64,000 nucleotides of DNA from Nilaparvata lugens (lineage: Eukaryota > Arthropoda > Insecta > Hemiptera > Delphacidae): assembly GCF_014356525.2 (NCBI RefSeq), contig NC_052507.1, positions 45,326,022 to 45,390,021 of the forward strand, given 5' to 3'. The position numbers and the translations under genes were made by a program. Shown here in pieces: positions 1 to 10,856 of the stretch. Within the stretch, counting starts at the first letter, position 1. Every line of letters starts with the position of its first letter. The notes under the pieces are model-generated. The model did not search any database. It was not told where the DNA came from and worked only from the letters and a program-made list of their open reading frames with translations.

Positions 1-2670
1 GCGCATAGAACAATCTTCTCCCTTCTCCAATTGCACAAATTCAGATGAAAAATGTATCTTCTGTACCACTTTACATGGATACCTCTCAGCAACATCGAAA
101 TCTGATTCTTCTGATTGGGGTAAGATTCGTAAGAATTTGAGAACAAGAATTACAATTCTCAAAAGACCACCATAATCCAAACAACGACCAATCAATGAAT
201 ATACTGCATTGCAGTTACAATCAGGAGATTTTGTGACTGTCAACACTGACAGTTTTTTCGCCTCCGGTGGATCCACTATCTCTTCCGTTTCAGTTCGGAT
301 GGGCCAATAGCATTCGTCCTCTGCTATCCATGATGGACCTGAGAGCCACAACGGAAAGTTCACAAGCTCAACTGGTGATAAACCTCTAGACAAACAGTCC
401 GCGGGATTTTCAATTCCGGCAACATGCATCCACTCCTGTATACAAGAATCCTGTATTTTTGCGACGCTGTTACCAACAAAAGTTTGCCATTTCGCGGATG
501 GAGCATTAATCCAACACAAGGTGACTGTAGAATCAGAGAGTGCGACAATAAGAGACACATGACAACGTTCACTAATAATAGTGACTACTGAATTCATGAG
601 TTCTGCCAACAAGAGTGCCGCACACAACTCCAAACGAGGTATTGAAACAACTTTAGATGGTGCTACCTTGGACTTTGAACACAATAATACAACTCTTGGC
701 TCCTCGCTCTCCTTCTGCGACTTCACATAGATAACTGCGCCATAACCAGACAATGATGCATCACAAAAACCAATCAAACTGATGTGAGAATTCTGAAACA
801 AACCAACGTGATGTGGAACAGCAAATTTCAACAATAGAGGCAACTCTTTTTGACAATTCTCCCAAAGAGTGCAGATAGACTTAGGCGGCTTCTCGTCCCA
901 ATCCACTCCTAATTTCCTCAGTTTCTGGACAAGACACTTTAGAAACAACATAAACGGTGACAAGAGACCAAGTGGATCATAGATACGAGCCATCACTGAC
1001 AGAATAGAACGCTTAGTAGCGACGACCTCACCACTCTTGACTGAAAACTGAAACAGATCAGTACTAGGTTGCCAATTCAATCCCAAGATAGCCAAGGAGT
1101 TGTCTGCTTCGAAATCCTTGTACAAAAACGATTTCTCTTCCTCCGAGAATTTCTCCAACATTGATGGTGAATTTGAAGTCCACTTTGTGAGCGAGAAACC
1201 TCCTCCCTCAAACAGCTGCTTGGACTGACGATACAGCTCCGCGGCCTCTGACTCGGTGGCGACAGATGTGACTAAGTTGTCCATGAACATGTCTCTTGGT
1301 ATTCTCGCCTTGGCTGCTGGAAAACGATTTCCATCCTCCTCTACAAGCTGGTGGACGGTGCGAAGCGCCAAATATGGAGAGCTTGAAACACCAAAAACAA
1401 CACAATTGAGCTGATAAATTTCGATCGGATCCTCCGGCGAAAATCTCCACAATACACGCTGATAACGACGGCAGGAATCCTCCACTAATATCTGTCGATA
1501 CATTTGTTTAATGTCGGCAGTTAGTGCGATTGGGAACAAACGAAAATTAACTAACAAAACAAAAATGTCAGTCTGCAATTTGGGACCAGCATGAAGAACC
1601 TGGTTCAATGACAAACCCGATGATGTTCTGGAACCAGCATCAAATACAATTCGGATGGGCGTGGTAGTGCTGCTTGCTTTCACGATGGCGTGATGCGGTA
1701 TGTAGTAACCACCTCGGTCTGTCTGATCTGCTACAAACGACATGTGACCCTGACGTAGGTAATCGATCAATATTTCATGATATGAAATACGAGTATTGCT
1801 GTCAAGCTCTAGTCGTCTCTCCAAAGTCAGCAGTCTGCGTTTGGCGACAGCATACGAATCTCCCAAGCTGCTGGGCGGCTCCGCAAATGACAAGGCAACA
1901 ACAAAACGACCAGAATTCACACGATGTACAGACTTCCGAAAATTCACCTCACACTCCAACTCTTCCGGTTTCAGTTGACAGCTTGGTGCAGGGCACGATT
2001 CCAACTCCCAAAAACGTTCCACAAAACTATCCAACGATGGACTATTAACGAATGGACTACAGATGGCTGTAAAACAATTCGACACATTCTTTGTTGAAGT
2101 GAGAATCGGCGCTCTCCCCATCAGAATGTGACCAAAGACACTATTAACAGTCATCAATTCGTGCGATTCACCTATACTAGGACTCCCACGTAGCAAGTGA
2201 GGAACTAACTCTGCACCAATGATGCCATCTATTCTACTAGGAAGGTAGAATTTGTCGTCAGCCAGTGTGAGATTTTCAAGATGATGAAGTTTGGATCTGT
2301 TGATTTCACAAGAAGGCAACTTGTCGATGATTTTATCTACCACTGTGGCATCCATTGAAAACTTGACGGTAGGATCCAACTTTGACTGAATCGACACACA
2401 AGTACGACCTCGAACTTCACTAGTACCACTACCGAATCCACGAACAACGGTTTTCATGGGCTGGAATGGTAGTCTCAAACGCCGACACAATTTGGCTGTA
2501 ACAAAATGACACTGACTCCCGGTGTCAATCAAGAAACGAACATCACAAAGCTGATCATTACAATCTCGAACATGTGCAGTGACGGTCGACAACACAACGG
2601 TCGAATTTCCTACATCGTTGGATGTACAACAACAACTAATAGGTGATGTGCCACCTGCCACCTTCATTGG
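1..2670 (-). pseudogene. BEL copy A pol (protease, reverse transcriptase, RNase H), catalytically damaged
   Basis: The frame appears open from about 2670 to the window edge. Near 2530 there is a retropepsin-type motif (FLIDTGSQCHF). The RT runs through about 1700-1250 with PHHAIVKASS and [13 protein letters not shown]. The RNase H region lies at about 800-350 ([36 protein letters not shown]). The catalytic aspartate pair is broken: bases 1276-1290 read M-F-M-D-N where copy B (about 40064-40082) reads M-F-M-D-D. Loss of the second Asp is expected to abolish polymerase activity. The integrase would lie beyond base 1. Confidence 0.85.
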
Positions 2671-3892
2671 AACTTGATCTGGAAAAGTGCAATAAAGAAT
2701 GATGAGATTCTCGACATTGAGCACACTGAGTTTTACTACGACAATCTCTACTCAAATGATTCACATCAAGACAACGAAAACAACAAAACGTTCCTTTAAT
2801 CAAACAATAATGATCCCAAGGAGTCATTTTCAAGAAACTTGCACAATCTACTAACCGATGACCCGGTTTTGAGCACTTCAGACAATTGGGATTTTTACTA
2901 GATGCATCGTTAGATGAATCATTAGAATGAACCACAAACACTTTTGATTTATTATCCTTTTTGTGCCTCATATTAAACGATTCAGTCTGTTTCTCATCAG
3001 AAGGAAGAGTCTTAATTTGCTTTTCAATGAATTTGACATAATCGGTATAAGTTGGCATAGCCTTGTCACGGACGGCCGATTCAAAATTTCTACGAGAACT
3101 TGGATCCAGCAATCTCAAGTCATGATAGAGGAATATCGAGTCTGACTAATCAGTGAGTAGCAATCTCTTCACTGCATTGATTGAACTGCAAAACCCATCC
3201 AAAATCGCAATACAACCAACCTTTGATTTTGATTTTATTGGACGAAATTCAAAAATTTGTTTGAAATAGGCATCGACTTGCGCCTGTGGATCGTTATAGC
3301 AGGTCAATAATGCCTGCCAAATTATTTGATAATTGTTAGCCAATGGTGGCAAATGACGACAAATATTTGCTGCTTGTCCAGTAAGTCTACTTACAAGATA
3401 TTGGACCTTCTGCTGATCGTTCAAACTCTTGTTGTCATGTACCAATGCCTTAAATAGTTCATAAAACACTGACCATTGAGTCTGGTTCCCATCAAATTTC
3501 GGAAGGTCGATTTTAGGCAGTACCGACTTGGACACGACCGGCTGTGCACTAGCTGCTGTAGCTGTCAAAGATTGAGCAATAGCATCAGTTGCCTCTTTCT
3601 GTTTGAGAGTGTTAGCCGCTACTTCAATATACTGAAACAGATCTAGGTGTGAGTCGTTGAATGCTACAACATGATCTTTATTCAACTCAAGTTCCAACTC
3701 ATTAACCACTAATTCTGTCTTTTCATAATCTGAAATGGTCTGAGACACCCGAGGATACAAGATTGGAAATTGCTCAGCAACTTTTGGATCAGAGACATTT
3801 TTAGACAGTTCATAAATCCTTTGCAATCTGGCATACAATTGTTCCAGTTTAGCGCGATGAACCCTGATTTGTTTCTGTAATTTTTCCTCCAT
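2636..3892 (-). pseudogene. BEL copy A gag, with one internal stop
   Basis: Encodes the nucleocapsid precursor of the retroelement. The ATG at 3890-3892 starts [11 protein letters not shown], matching the Gag start [15 protein letters not shown] of BEL copy C. Upstream in-frame residues look like translated leader. The frame is open to a TAG at 3146-3148 and then continues in the same frame with the conserved Gag stretch around LLDPSSRRNF. The C-terminal third (about 2660-2880) carries CX2CX3-4HX4C-type zinc knuckles (CLKCSKPGHRLVDC, CFRCLDVNHLSRDC). It ends at 2636 after a frame change, so Gag and pol are not in one frame here as they are in copy C. One nonsense mutation plus one frameshift would account for the state seen. 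Confidence 0.85.
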
Positions 3893-4425
3893 CTTGAACT
3901 CATACACAAAACAATTCAGCCCCGACAATACAAACAACATACAATAAAACAAGATTGAGTTCAAAACTAGATGAAAGGAAGATTCACGACTAGTAAGTAA
4001 TCAAAGTTAAACTTTGATTATCAATTCACAAGATAAGTTATTGCTGAAGACAAAACTATATGATTAGATAATGTTCTTCCAACAACTCACAAACAAACGA
4101 TAACTTGTTGAATTGAACAAACAAATTCATGCTGGTGATTAACCTTCACTAACATGTATAACAAAATGGACAATACAAATTCCAACAAACAAATTCCCGA
4201 AAAAGAGCACAATGAGCCTAGTTTCAGGAAAATTACAATTTTAACTGAAATAAATTTAATTTCAGACAAATACAAATCGACAAGAAACCTTGCTCTAGAA
4301 CAAGGCTACAACAAACTTAAGTTGAGCATAGATCAGACCATTCTCAACATGCCAACATTGGACAAATACGAAACTGCTTAAATCCAATGTGTGTGAATTA
4401 ATCAACAAATTACAAATTTAAATTC

Positions 4426-4444
4426 ATCCCAGCTCGGAGGACCA
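4426..4444 (-). promoter_or_regulatory. Primer-binding site of BEL copy A (tRNA-Tyr-like)
   Basis: A 19-base stretch ending GGAGGACCA on the + strand lies four bases inside the 5' LTR and reads like the 3' end of a tRNA including CCA. The run ATCC-(A/G)GC-TCG-(G/A)AGG-ACCA resembles the 3' end of eukaryotic tRNA-Tyr as I remember it. Copy B has a diverged version at the same place (41352-41370). The tRNA identity is an inference; the CCA-ended site next to the LTR is seen directly. Confidence 0.5.
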
Positions 4445-4448
4445 GAAA

Positions 4449-5106
4449 TGTTCTGAACAAAGCTCAGGCTAGAGCTACCAGAGGACTGTAATTTACTATT
4501 CAAATAATCAAATACAAACAAGGAGCAAAATTTACTCTTCAATTTGAGCCAGGTTATTTGTACAGTTAAACTCTGCATTAATGAACAATAAAAAAGAGCA
4601 AAAACTCACCAGATTTGATCCAATCTTGACTACTTGCCCTTTTAAGCCTTTATTAGGTGTTTTGATCAGGTTCAGGGTGGGGTGAAATCTGGGAATAAGA
4701 CAGGTTCTGGCTTCTGGGCCGTCTTCTCGTTGATTCTGTGTTCAACTTGAAGGCTATGTACTGTGTTTCGAACAAAGCTCAAACTGATTCTTTATAAATT
4801 CAAATCCGATTCAAATTAATTCAATTTAACACTATTTACGCTGTTATATTCATAATTCACACACACTACACTCAAACAATCAATTACAAGAAATTTCTGA
4901 TTGAAATTACATGACAAAAATACAAACTTGGTCTTCACAACAACGGGGACGAGACAAGACAAGAACGACTGATGAAACAAAAAACTGAAAACTAGGATGA
5001 CAAGGCAAAACAGCTGGACGATCTGCGCTGGCGCAAACAAGCCTGCTATTGGCAGAACTGCAGTCTGGGATTTTGGCGCTACAGTTCGAATTCTCTGGCC
5101 AGACCA
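4449..5106 (-). repeat. 5' LTR of BEL copy A
   Basis: On the + strand it begins TGTTCTGAACAAAG and ends TCTCTGGCCAGACCA, giving TG...CA ends over about 658 bp. Its two ends and most of its length match the paired LTRs of copy B (36753-37406 and 41376-42021). The right flank begins GGTAT, which would be the target-site copy. The partner copy is outside the window. Confidence 0.85.
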
Positions 5107-6607
5107 GGTATATACAGTAGTTCAATTGAAATATTATTCATGATTGTAAATGTCATAATGTCAATAAAAAAATTACGGTGTTAAACTATACAGTTAATTT
5201 TGTAGACCTACCAGGATACGCTATTTTATAAATTGTAACTCATTCTCTATTAAATGTATGCCAGCTATGAATCATATTAAGTCTAAAAAAGCTTTGATAA
5301 TATAAATATGTAATATTTATCCTACACGATTCAAAATCAACACTTTTTTACTTGAAAGTTTTGAAAAAATAATGAATTTAGTCTTAAACTCCAGAATAGA
5401 GTTGAGCGCACCCGTAAATACATCGTACTTAAATTCGTTTAAAAAGAAACTAATTTAGATTATCAACAATGTTTTTATAATTTATTGTTGATCAATAACA
5501 TGATAATTCTTATTTATAAACCATGACTCGGCTAAACTTAATACTTTTGTAAAAGAAGTAAGTTTGAATTTGAATAAGCTATCCTGAAACATGTAACCTA
5601 CAAATTGGTTAACCAATAACTAAAAATATTAATATAATTCAATGATTACTACCCTTGAAATTTATGATGTAGGTTAAAATTTGAATTGGAAAAATGAAAT
5701 AGGTAACAAGTCATTATTTCAAAAAAGTGATATCAGTTGAATTATTAACGTTTATTCACGAAAAATTCCATTCAACATAGGGTTTTCAATGTAAACATGG
5801 GTTGAAGTGTACGCTTTTGAACGGCTGATCACCTGATGGTTCTAGCACAGGAGGAAAGAAACACTACTTATGCTTTTCTACTTTATACTTATTCCGTGGT
5901 TCTAGCCTTGTAGTTTCGTCACAGAATATACAGAATGGAAACTTGTAATCAATCGCCTATCTAACCAATGCTTTTTACATGACGCCAATACTAAACACGT
6001 CACGTGACCTTGGGAAGTTCCAATCCTGGTCTTCTGATTGGCTCGTAGCGGTGAACCAGATCAATTGATCCGGATCATTAGAGTGATCCGAACCTACCAT
6101 CAATACTATTACAATGCGGCGCTTCCTAACAAGATGGCGGATTTTAGCGTCAGGGTACTAGCCAAGTTTCCGTACTGTATGTATACTGTGGTTTCGTAAG
6201 CAACGATTTTAGCTCGTTGGATGAGGACTCGTTTCGTCTGCCTTGTTTTGTTAGGTTATGGACTATGGAGTACTTGTCAAAAACGTTCTTCGTGTTTCAT
6301 CCAGCTAAGTAGTACTAAAAAAGGTTTAAAAGTATCAAGTGTAAAGTTACATGAAATATTAAAAAATGTAACTCCATCTTCATTATGATACCGTATCGTA
6401 ATCGTTTTCTCAATTCAAATTAATTGAATAATTTTGGTCTACATTCATATCATATTATAGTAAGTAGGCTACTGTAATATTTTTAATTCCAATACTTTAT
6501 TTAATACGTTTTTTATTATTTACAATGAATAAGAGCTCACTTGGAATTCTGTTGAACAGTTTATTTGTGATTAATTTGATCTGAAATGTAAAATTGCATA
6601 TAACACA
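5107..6607. other. Intergenic, no gene recognised
   Basis: AT-rich sequence with only short, shadow-like open frames. No protein family, RNA gene or clear repeat structure was recognised. A CAAGATGGCGG context occurs near 6130 but leads into no supported reading frame. Confidence 0.5.
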
Positions 6608-7678
6608 CTAGCTGGCAGGTTCGCTTCGCTTGCATTATCCGTCTGACTAGAGGGATGAGCCCCCTGGACCTTCAGATGGATCAGCTCCTGGATCATTCAG
6701 AAAAAGGATCAGAATTTTTCATATGGGCTTTCTTCTTTCCATCAAAAAGTTGAAAAAGACTTTCAGGCTTGATTCAATAATCAGTTTTTTTTAATTAATC
6801 AGTGCAGGGTTGCAAAACCCTTTATTTTTTATCAGAATTAATAAATAGGCTATTCAATTATTTCTCAATTGGAGCCCTGGTTATAATATTTTGAGAATTA
6901 TCGTGATTCAGTCTAATAGTTCTTTGAAATTTAAAACAGGAATGATATGGAAAACTTAAAAATCATCTATATCTAACCTTATCAAGTATGAATTTGCTTG
7001 ATAAATGTAGAAATATGCTTTGAAAACTCAATTAAAAACTTGAAAACAACGCTGTAAAAGCGCCTATTTTGGGCGTAGCTTTAACGTGATTTTGAAGACA
7101 ATATCTAGACACTAACTGAACTTCTGAACATTTTCTCTCAATTCTTGAAAAATGTTGGAAAACGCTAGGGAACGCAAGAAAAAAAATACAGTAAAACCTC
7201 CTTTTTGGGCGTATCTTTAGCGTAATTCTGAAGTCCCCTCAAGACAAAATTCCTAGATCTTTGCTGAACCAAATGTGAACATGATCCGTTAACTAGTTTT
7301 TGAGAAGGCCTAGAAAACGCAGGATAATCGATTAAAAACCCCCGATCTTGGGCGGCACTTAGGCCTTTTAACTTTACACGGAACTTAACTCCCAATACAA
7401 CATTTTTATACCTCAGCTGAGCCTGTGTACCAAGTTTGAACATTTTGCCAATTAGTTCTTGAAAAGGCTGAGAAAACGCAGATTTTGGACGTATCTTTAG
7501 AAATTTTTCTAAATCCGTTCTTAATGTGTCTCTAGATGGCTTATTGAACAAACCTGCCAAATTTAAACGCATTTTGTCTATTAGATTTTTAGATCTGTTG
7601 ATTATGAATGAGTGAGTGAATGAAAACGCAGTTTTCAATTACTTTAGTGCCATTTTGCTTTTATATTATAGATATAGA
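6608..7678 (-). mobile_element. Helitron-like non-autonomous element, copy 1
   Basis: Read on the - strand it starts TCTATATCTATAATATAAAA and ends in CTAG followed by T, which fits Helitron termini (5' TC, 3' CTRR before T). The body shares a long run with a second copy on the + strand at 56029-56719: a block around AAATTTGG(C/T)AGGT, then AAGAACGGATTT and repeated 'GATACG(C/T)CCAAAATC(A/T)GCGTTTT' units. No Rep/helicase ORF is present. The base before the 5' TC is T rather than the usual A, so the 5' end is less certain. The 157-codon frame inside it (7165-7638) is not credible as a protein gene. Confidence 0.55.
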
Positions 7679-8060
7679 AGATAGACTATTGAGTATGATT
7701 TATGTCTGAATACACACTGTTGATTTGTACCGTACTTCTAAACACTAATGAACTACAAAAATATAATCATTCCTCTTTCTTTTTATACCAATTACGCAGT
7801 GTATAATTTAAAGTGCAGCCCGATCAAGCTCTCAAAAATGAAGACAATAGTTTTTGATACGGTACCTATTCAGTTTGTTCAAGGACTGAATTCTGAAATA
7901 CTGTCAAGGATGAAGGATAACTTTGCCCGATTTCTCAGTCGTTCCATAAACTTTTTATCCATTCAATAACTTTATTGAATCGATGAATATGAGAAATGCG
8001 TTTCTAGAACACTCCATAAACTTATTGAATCCATAAACGCAGCTGCGTTTGTAACAAAGT

Positions 8061-8209
8061 TATTAACAAAATGTTAATAACTTAATCCTTATAGATTGCA
8101 TTAGATTGAAAATAACTTATCACACACATAATGAACATATAAGAGTTTGTCAAGTTCCGTTCAATCTAATAGAATCTATAAGGATTAAGTTATTAACATT
8201 TTGTTCATA
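8061..8209. repeat. Palindromic MITE-like repeat, 50-bp arms
   Basis: The left arm (8061-8110) and right arm (8161-8209) are near-perfect reverse complements over about 49 bases and contain TTAATAACTTAATCCTTATA. The loop holds GTTTGTCAAGTTCCGTT, a motif also found at the centre of the large palindrome at 52328-52798, so the two probably belong to one family. Confidence 0.7.
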
Positions 8210-8517
8210 ATTTTGGTGTAAACCCAGCTCTCTCGATAAACTATAGTGCCAAAACCCAGCCTATAAATATTTATGGAATGGATAAATGTGTCAAATTTTC
8301 GGAATGGAACGGAATGGATCAAATTATCGGTTTCAATCGAAAAATTAAGTGTAGGTCACCAGTATTTTAAAAATAAAACAGATTAAAAGTTGCGCTATAT
8401 TTAGCATTGCTAGCCCTTATCTGGTGTCAGCCATCTTGTTTTGGAGTCATAAGTCGAAAGATTTCAGTAACGTGGAATCGAGCAAGATTTGGTTGGTTAC
8501 CATAACATCAAGACCCG

Positions 8518-8650
8518 GTTGCACAAAAGCCGGTTAAATTTAAACCGTGATTAATTTCACGAGACCCAATCAGAGAAGGCTTTTTGATAAGGCTCTGATT
8601 GGTTCTCGTAGGATTAATCACGATTGAAATTTAACCGGCTTTTGTGCAAC
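8518..8650. mobile_element. 133-bp MITE with long terminal inverted repeats
   Basis: The ends are GTTGCACAAAAGCCGGTTAA and its reverse complement. The arms extend inward for about 60 bases to an AATCAGAG core. No coding capacity. Flanks are CCG on the left and AGG on the right; no clear target duplication. The superfamily cannot be assigned from the termini alone. Confidence 0.75.
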
Positions 8651-8904
8651 AGGCATCAAGTTTGTTTACGAAAGTGGCCGGATTGGGGTCATTGTCATGT
8701 TGCCAGATTCATTGAACAGATAAATCGTTCCATATGGATTCTAAAAATATGTTGAAGAGACCAATAAAAATGTATTGAATACACAACGTTGAATCAATAG
8801 CTATAGCGTTGTTTTTTGAACGACTGAGAAACCAGGCACTAGTAGAGAAAAATTTCAACATTTTGATTTTAATCGAATATAATAAGCTCAGATTATTCCA
8901 TATT

Positions 8905-9953
8905 AGTCCAGTCAATATAGACATAAAAAAAGGGGGTGTGCTTGCAATTCATATTGTAGTTCTGATTTTTTAATATATTATTTGGGTACATAAGAGAAGT
9001 CCAGAACTAATTTCTTCATGCAAAATTTCCTTGTGCTACATACAGGGTGGCCCAAAAACCTCGTATTTTCGGCTCATTTTTCCAGTTTTCAGCTATATCT
9101 ACCAAATCTCGTGATCGGACAGAAAAATTTGCTCTTGCCTTTTTTTAGATTATAAAATTATGAATAAAATGAGATCATTTGGAACTCTCTATCTCCAATG
9201 AGTACTGAGTTATGATTTTTCAAAAATGAGTGAAATATGAAGAAAAAATCAATTTTGATGAATTTTAGTTTTTGATCAACAATATCTTCCGATTGTTACT
9301 ATTTAGATGTATAATTCAAAATCCCTCTGAGCGTATTTTTGTGCTCTACAATCTGAGATCAGGTAGAGCGCTCTATCTCATATGGATTTCCAGGTACACC
9401 TGACAACAATGCTTCTTGTATTGTGAAAAACACCTAATTTTCAGCTTCAACCATCATCACCAACTACATTGTCCAACCACATTGATATTTCGCACAATGA
9501 CATAAGTTCATGAGATTATGTTCTATGAGAATCACCCGTTAGATGCACTTCATTTAAGTATTTCCTAGTGGAGAGGCGCGCTTAAGGACACCTCAAGGAT
9601 CAAAATTCATCAAAATTGATTTTTTCTTCAAATTTCACTCATTTTTGAAAAATCATAACTCACTACTCATTGGAGATAGAGAGTTCCAAATGATCTCATT
9701 TTATTCATAATTTCATAATCTAAAAAAAAGGCAAGAGCAATTTTTTCTGTCCGATCACGAGATTTGGTAGAAATAGCTGAAAACTGGAAAATGAGCAGAA
9801 AATACGAGGTTTTTGAGCCACTCTGTATATAGCACTAGGAAATTTTGCATGAAGAAATTGGTTCTGGACTTCTCTTATGTACCCAAATAATATATTAAAA
9901 AATCAGAACTACAAAATAAATTGCATGCACCAATGTATATTAGTGACTGGACT
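8905..9953. mobile_element. 1-kb foldback element with ~320-bp inverted arms
   Basis: The outermost 10 bases AGTCCAGTCA (8905-8914) are mirrored by TGACTGGACT (9944-9953). Long inverted arms follow, roughly 8940-9260 against 9600-9925, with only scattered mismatches. A unique core of about 340 bp lies between. No transposase frame is visible. Flanks are A/T only (TATT / ATAT), so a TA or short AT duplication is possible but not provable. Confidence 0.75.
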
Positions 9954-10807
9954 ATATCATCCATGTACAAATCAAGAGCCAATGTGGCCGTCGCCCTTGG
10001 AAAAATAAAATGTAGGCTGATTACTGTAAAAAATCTCGGTAAGAAGCATAGATAGCATCTAGGCTGTTTTACATCAATATATTATGACTGAAGGCTATTA
10101 ATAATCGTAAAAATTTCAACATTCTAAAAAAATAATCAAATTTCAAGCAATTTAAATTTATTCAATTCAATACAAACACACAATAAAAAGACAAAATACA
10201 GTAACAATACAATACAACTATTAATTATACTATAATAAAGGAAAGAACTGGCTTATACAATAAGGGATATGAAATTCATCACGTCCGAACTACACAACTG
10301 ATTAACTTTCAAGATTCTGAATTCACCGAGGATGATTATAGACTTATTTTAAATTCTCCAAGATTTTAGTAGGTCAAGTTTTTAATTTTTCATGCTTCCA
10401 GTTTGTTATATTTTGCTAACTTTGCTTGGTATTGAATTGGAATGAAAGCAGTAAATTGCATGCATGAATAATCCACGATATTCAGACACGAGAGTCTGAA
10501 TTGGATTTACTTGTATTCTATGCAATCAAGTGTATTTTTAAAAAATAAAAGAAGCCTAAGCGGTCAGGAAAAGATACTTTAGTCAAATTATTTTTTAGAT
10601 ACGTTAGTCAAGATTGTAAATTTCAATAGAAATTAATATCAAATGCAGAAGACTAATTATATAATATAAATTTTATTATTGAAAAATTGCATGTTATTTA
10701 GGCCTACTATGAATTACAAAGTACAATATGCCATTATATTATAGTGTATTAATTTGAATTTCGTTTTTAGGTATAGGATTTGAAATTACAGTATTTATTC
10801 AAATAAA
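9954..10807. other. LSM1 upstream region, with a possible LINE 3' tail at 10140-10210
   Basis: No gene seen. At 10147-10210, TTTATTCAATTCAATACAAA and an A-rich stretch resemble the reverse complement of the 3' tail of the CR1/Jockey-type LINE found at 24905-24942, so this may be an old 5'-truncated LINE end on the - strand. The LSM1 promoter should lie here or beyond an unseen 5' exon, but no TATA or initiator element can be defended. Confidence 0.35.
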
Positions 10808-10856
10808 ATGGATACTTTTCCTCCTGGAACTGCGACATTATTAGAAGAATTAGATA
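10808..10856 (+). CDS. LSM1: LSM1 exon 1 (coding part)
   Basis: 49 coding bases, from the ATG in AAAATGG to the donor A|GTAAGT. It encodes the 16 N-terminal residues plus the first base of a Lys codon completed by exon 2. The next amino acids after splicing ([10 protein letters not shown]) reproduce the conserved DKK-x-VLLRDG run of LSm1, which confirms the junction. Confidence 0.93.

Larger units (their letters stand above)
1..5106 (-). mobile_element. BEL/Pao LTR retrotransposon copy A, truncated by the window edge
   Basis: In element orientation (right to left) it has a 5' LTR at 4449-5106, a primer-binding-site region just inside it, a leader of about 550 bp, gag (3892 down to 2636) and pol running off base 1. 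Bases 1-1400 and 3268-5106 match BEL copy B (38797-40190 and 40190-42021) closely, so A supplies the middle that B has lost. Gag has an in-frame TAG at 3146-3148. A frame change near 2650-2670 separates gag from pol. The reverse-transcriptase catalytic box reads FMDN instead of FMDD. The copy therefore looks dead. The 3' LTR, integrase C terminus and second target duplication lie outside the window. Confidence 0.9.

Noticed and set aside
4154..4381. 75-codon + strand frame
   Set aside because: It lies antisense in the leader of BEL copy A, and the matching place in copy B (about 41079-41310) does not keep it open.
7165..7638. 157-codon - strand frame
   Set aside because: It runs through the repeated units of the Helitron-like element; the repeats explain the openness and no family is matched.
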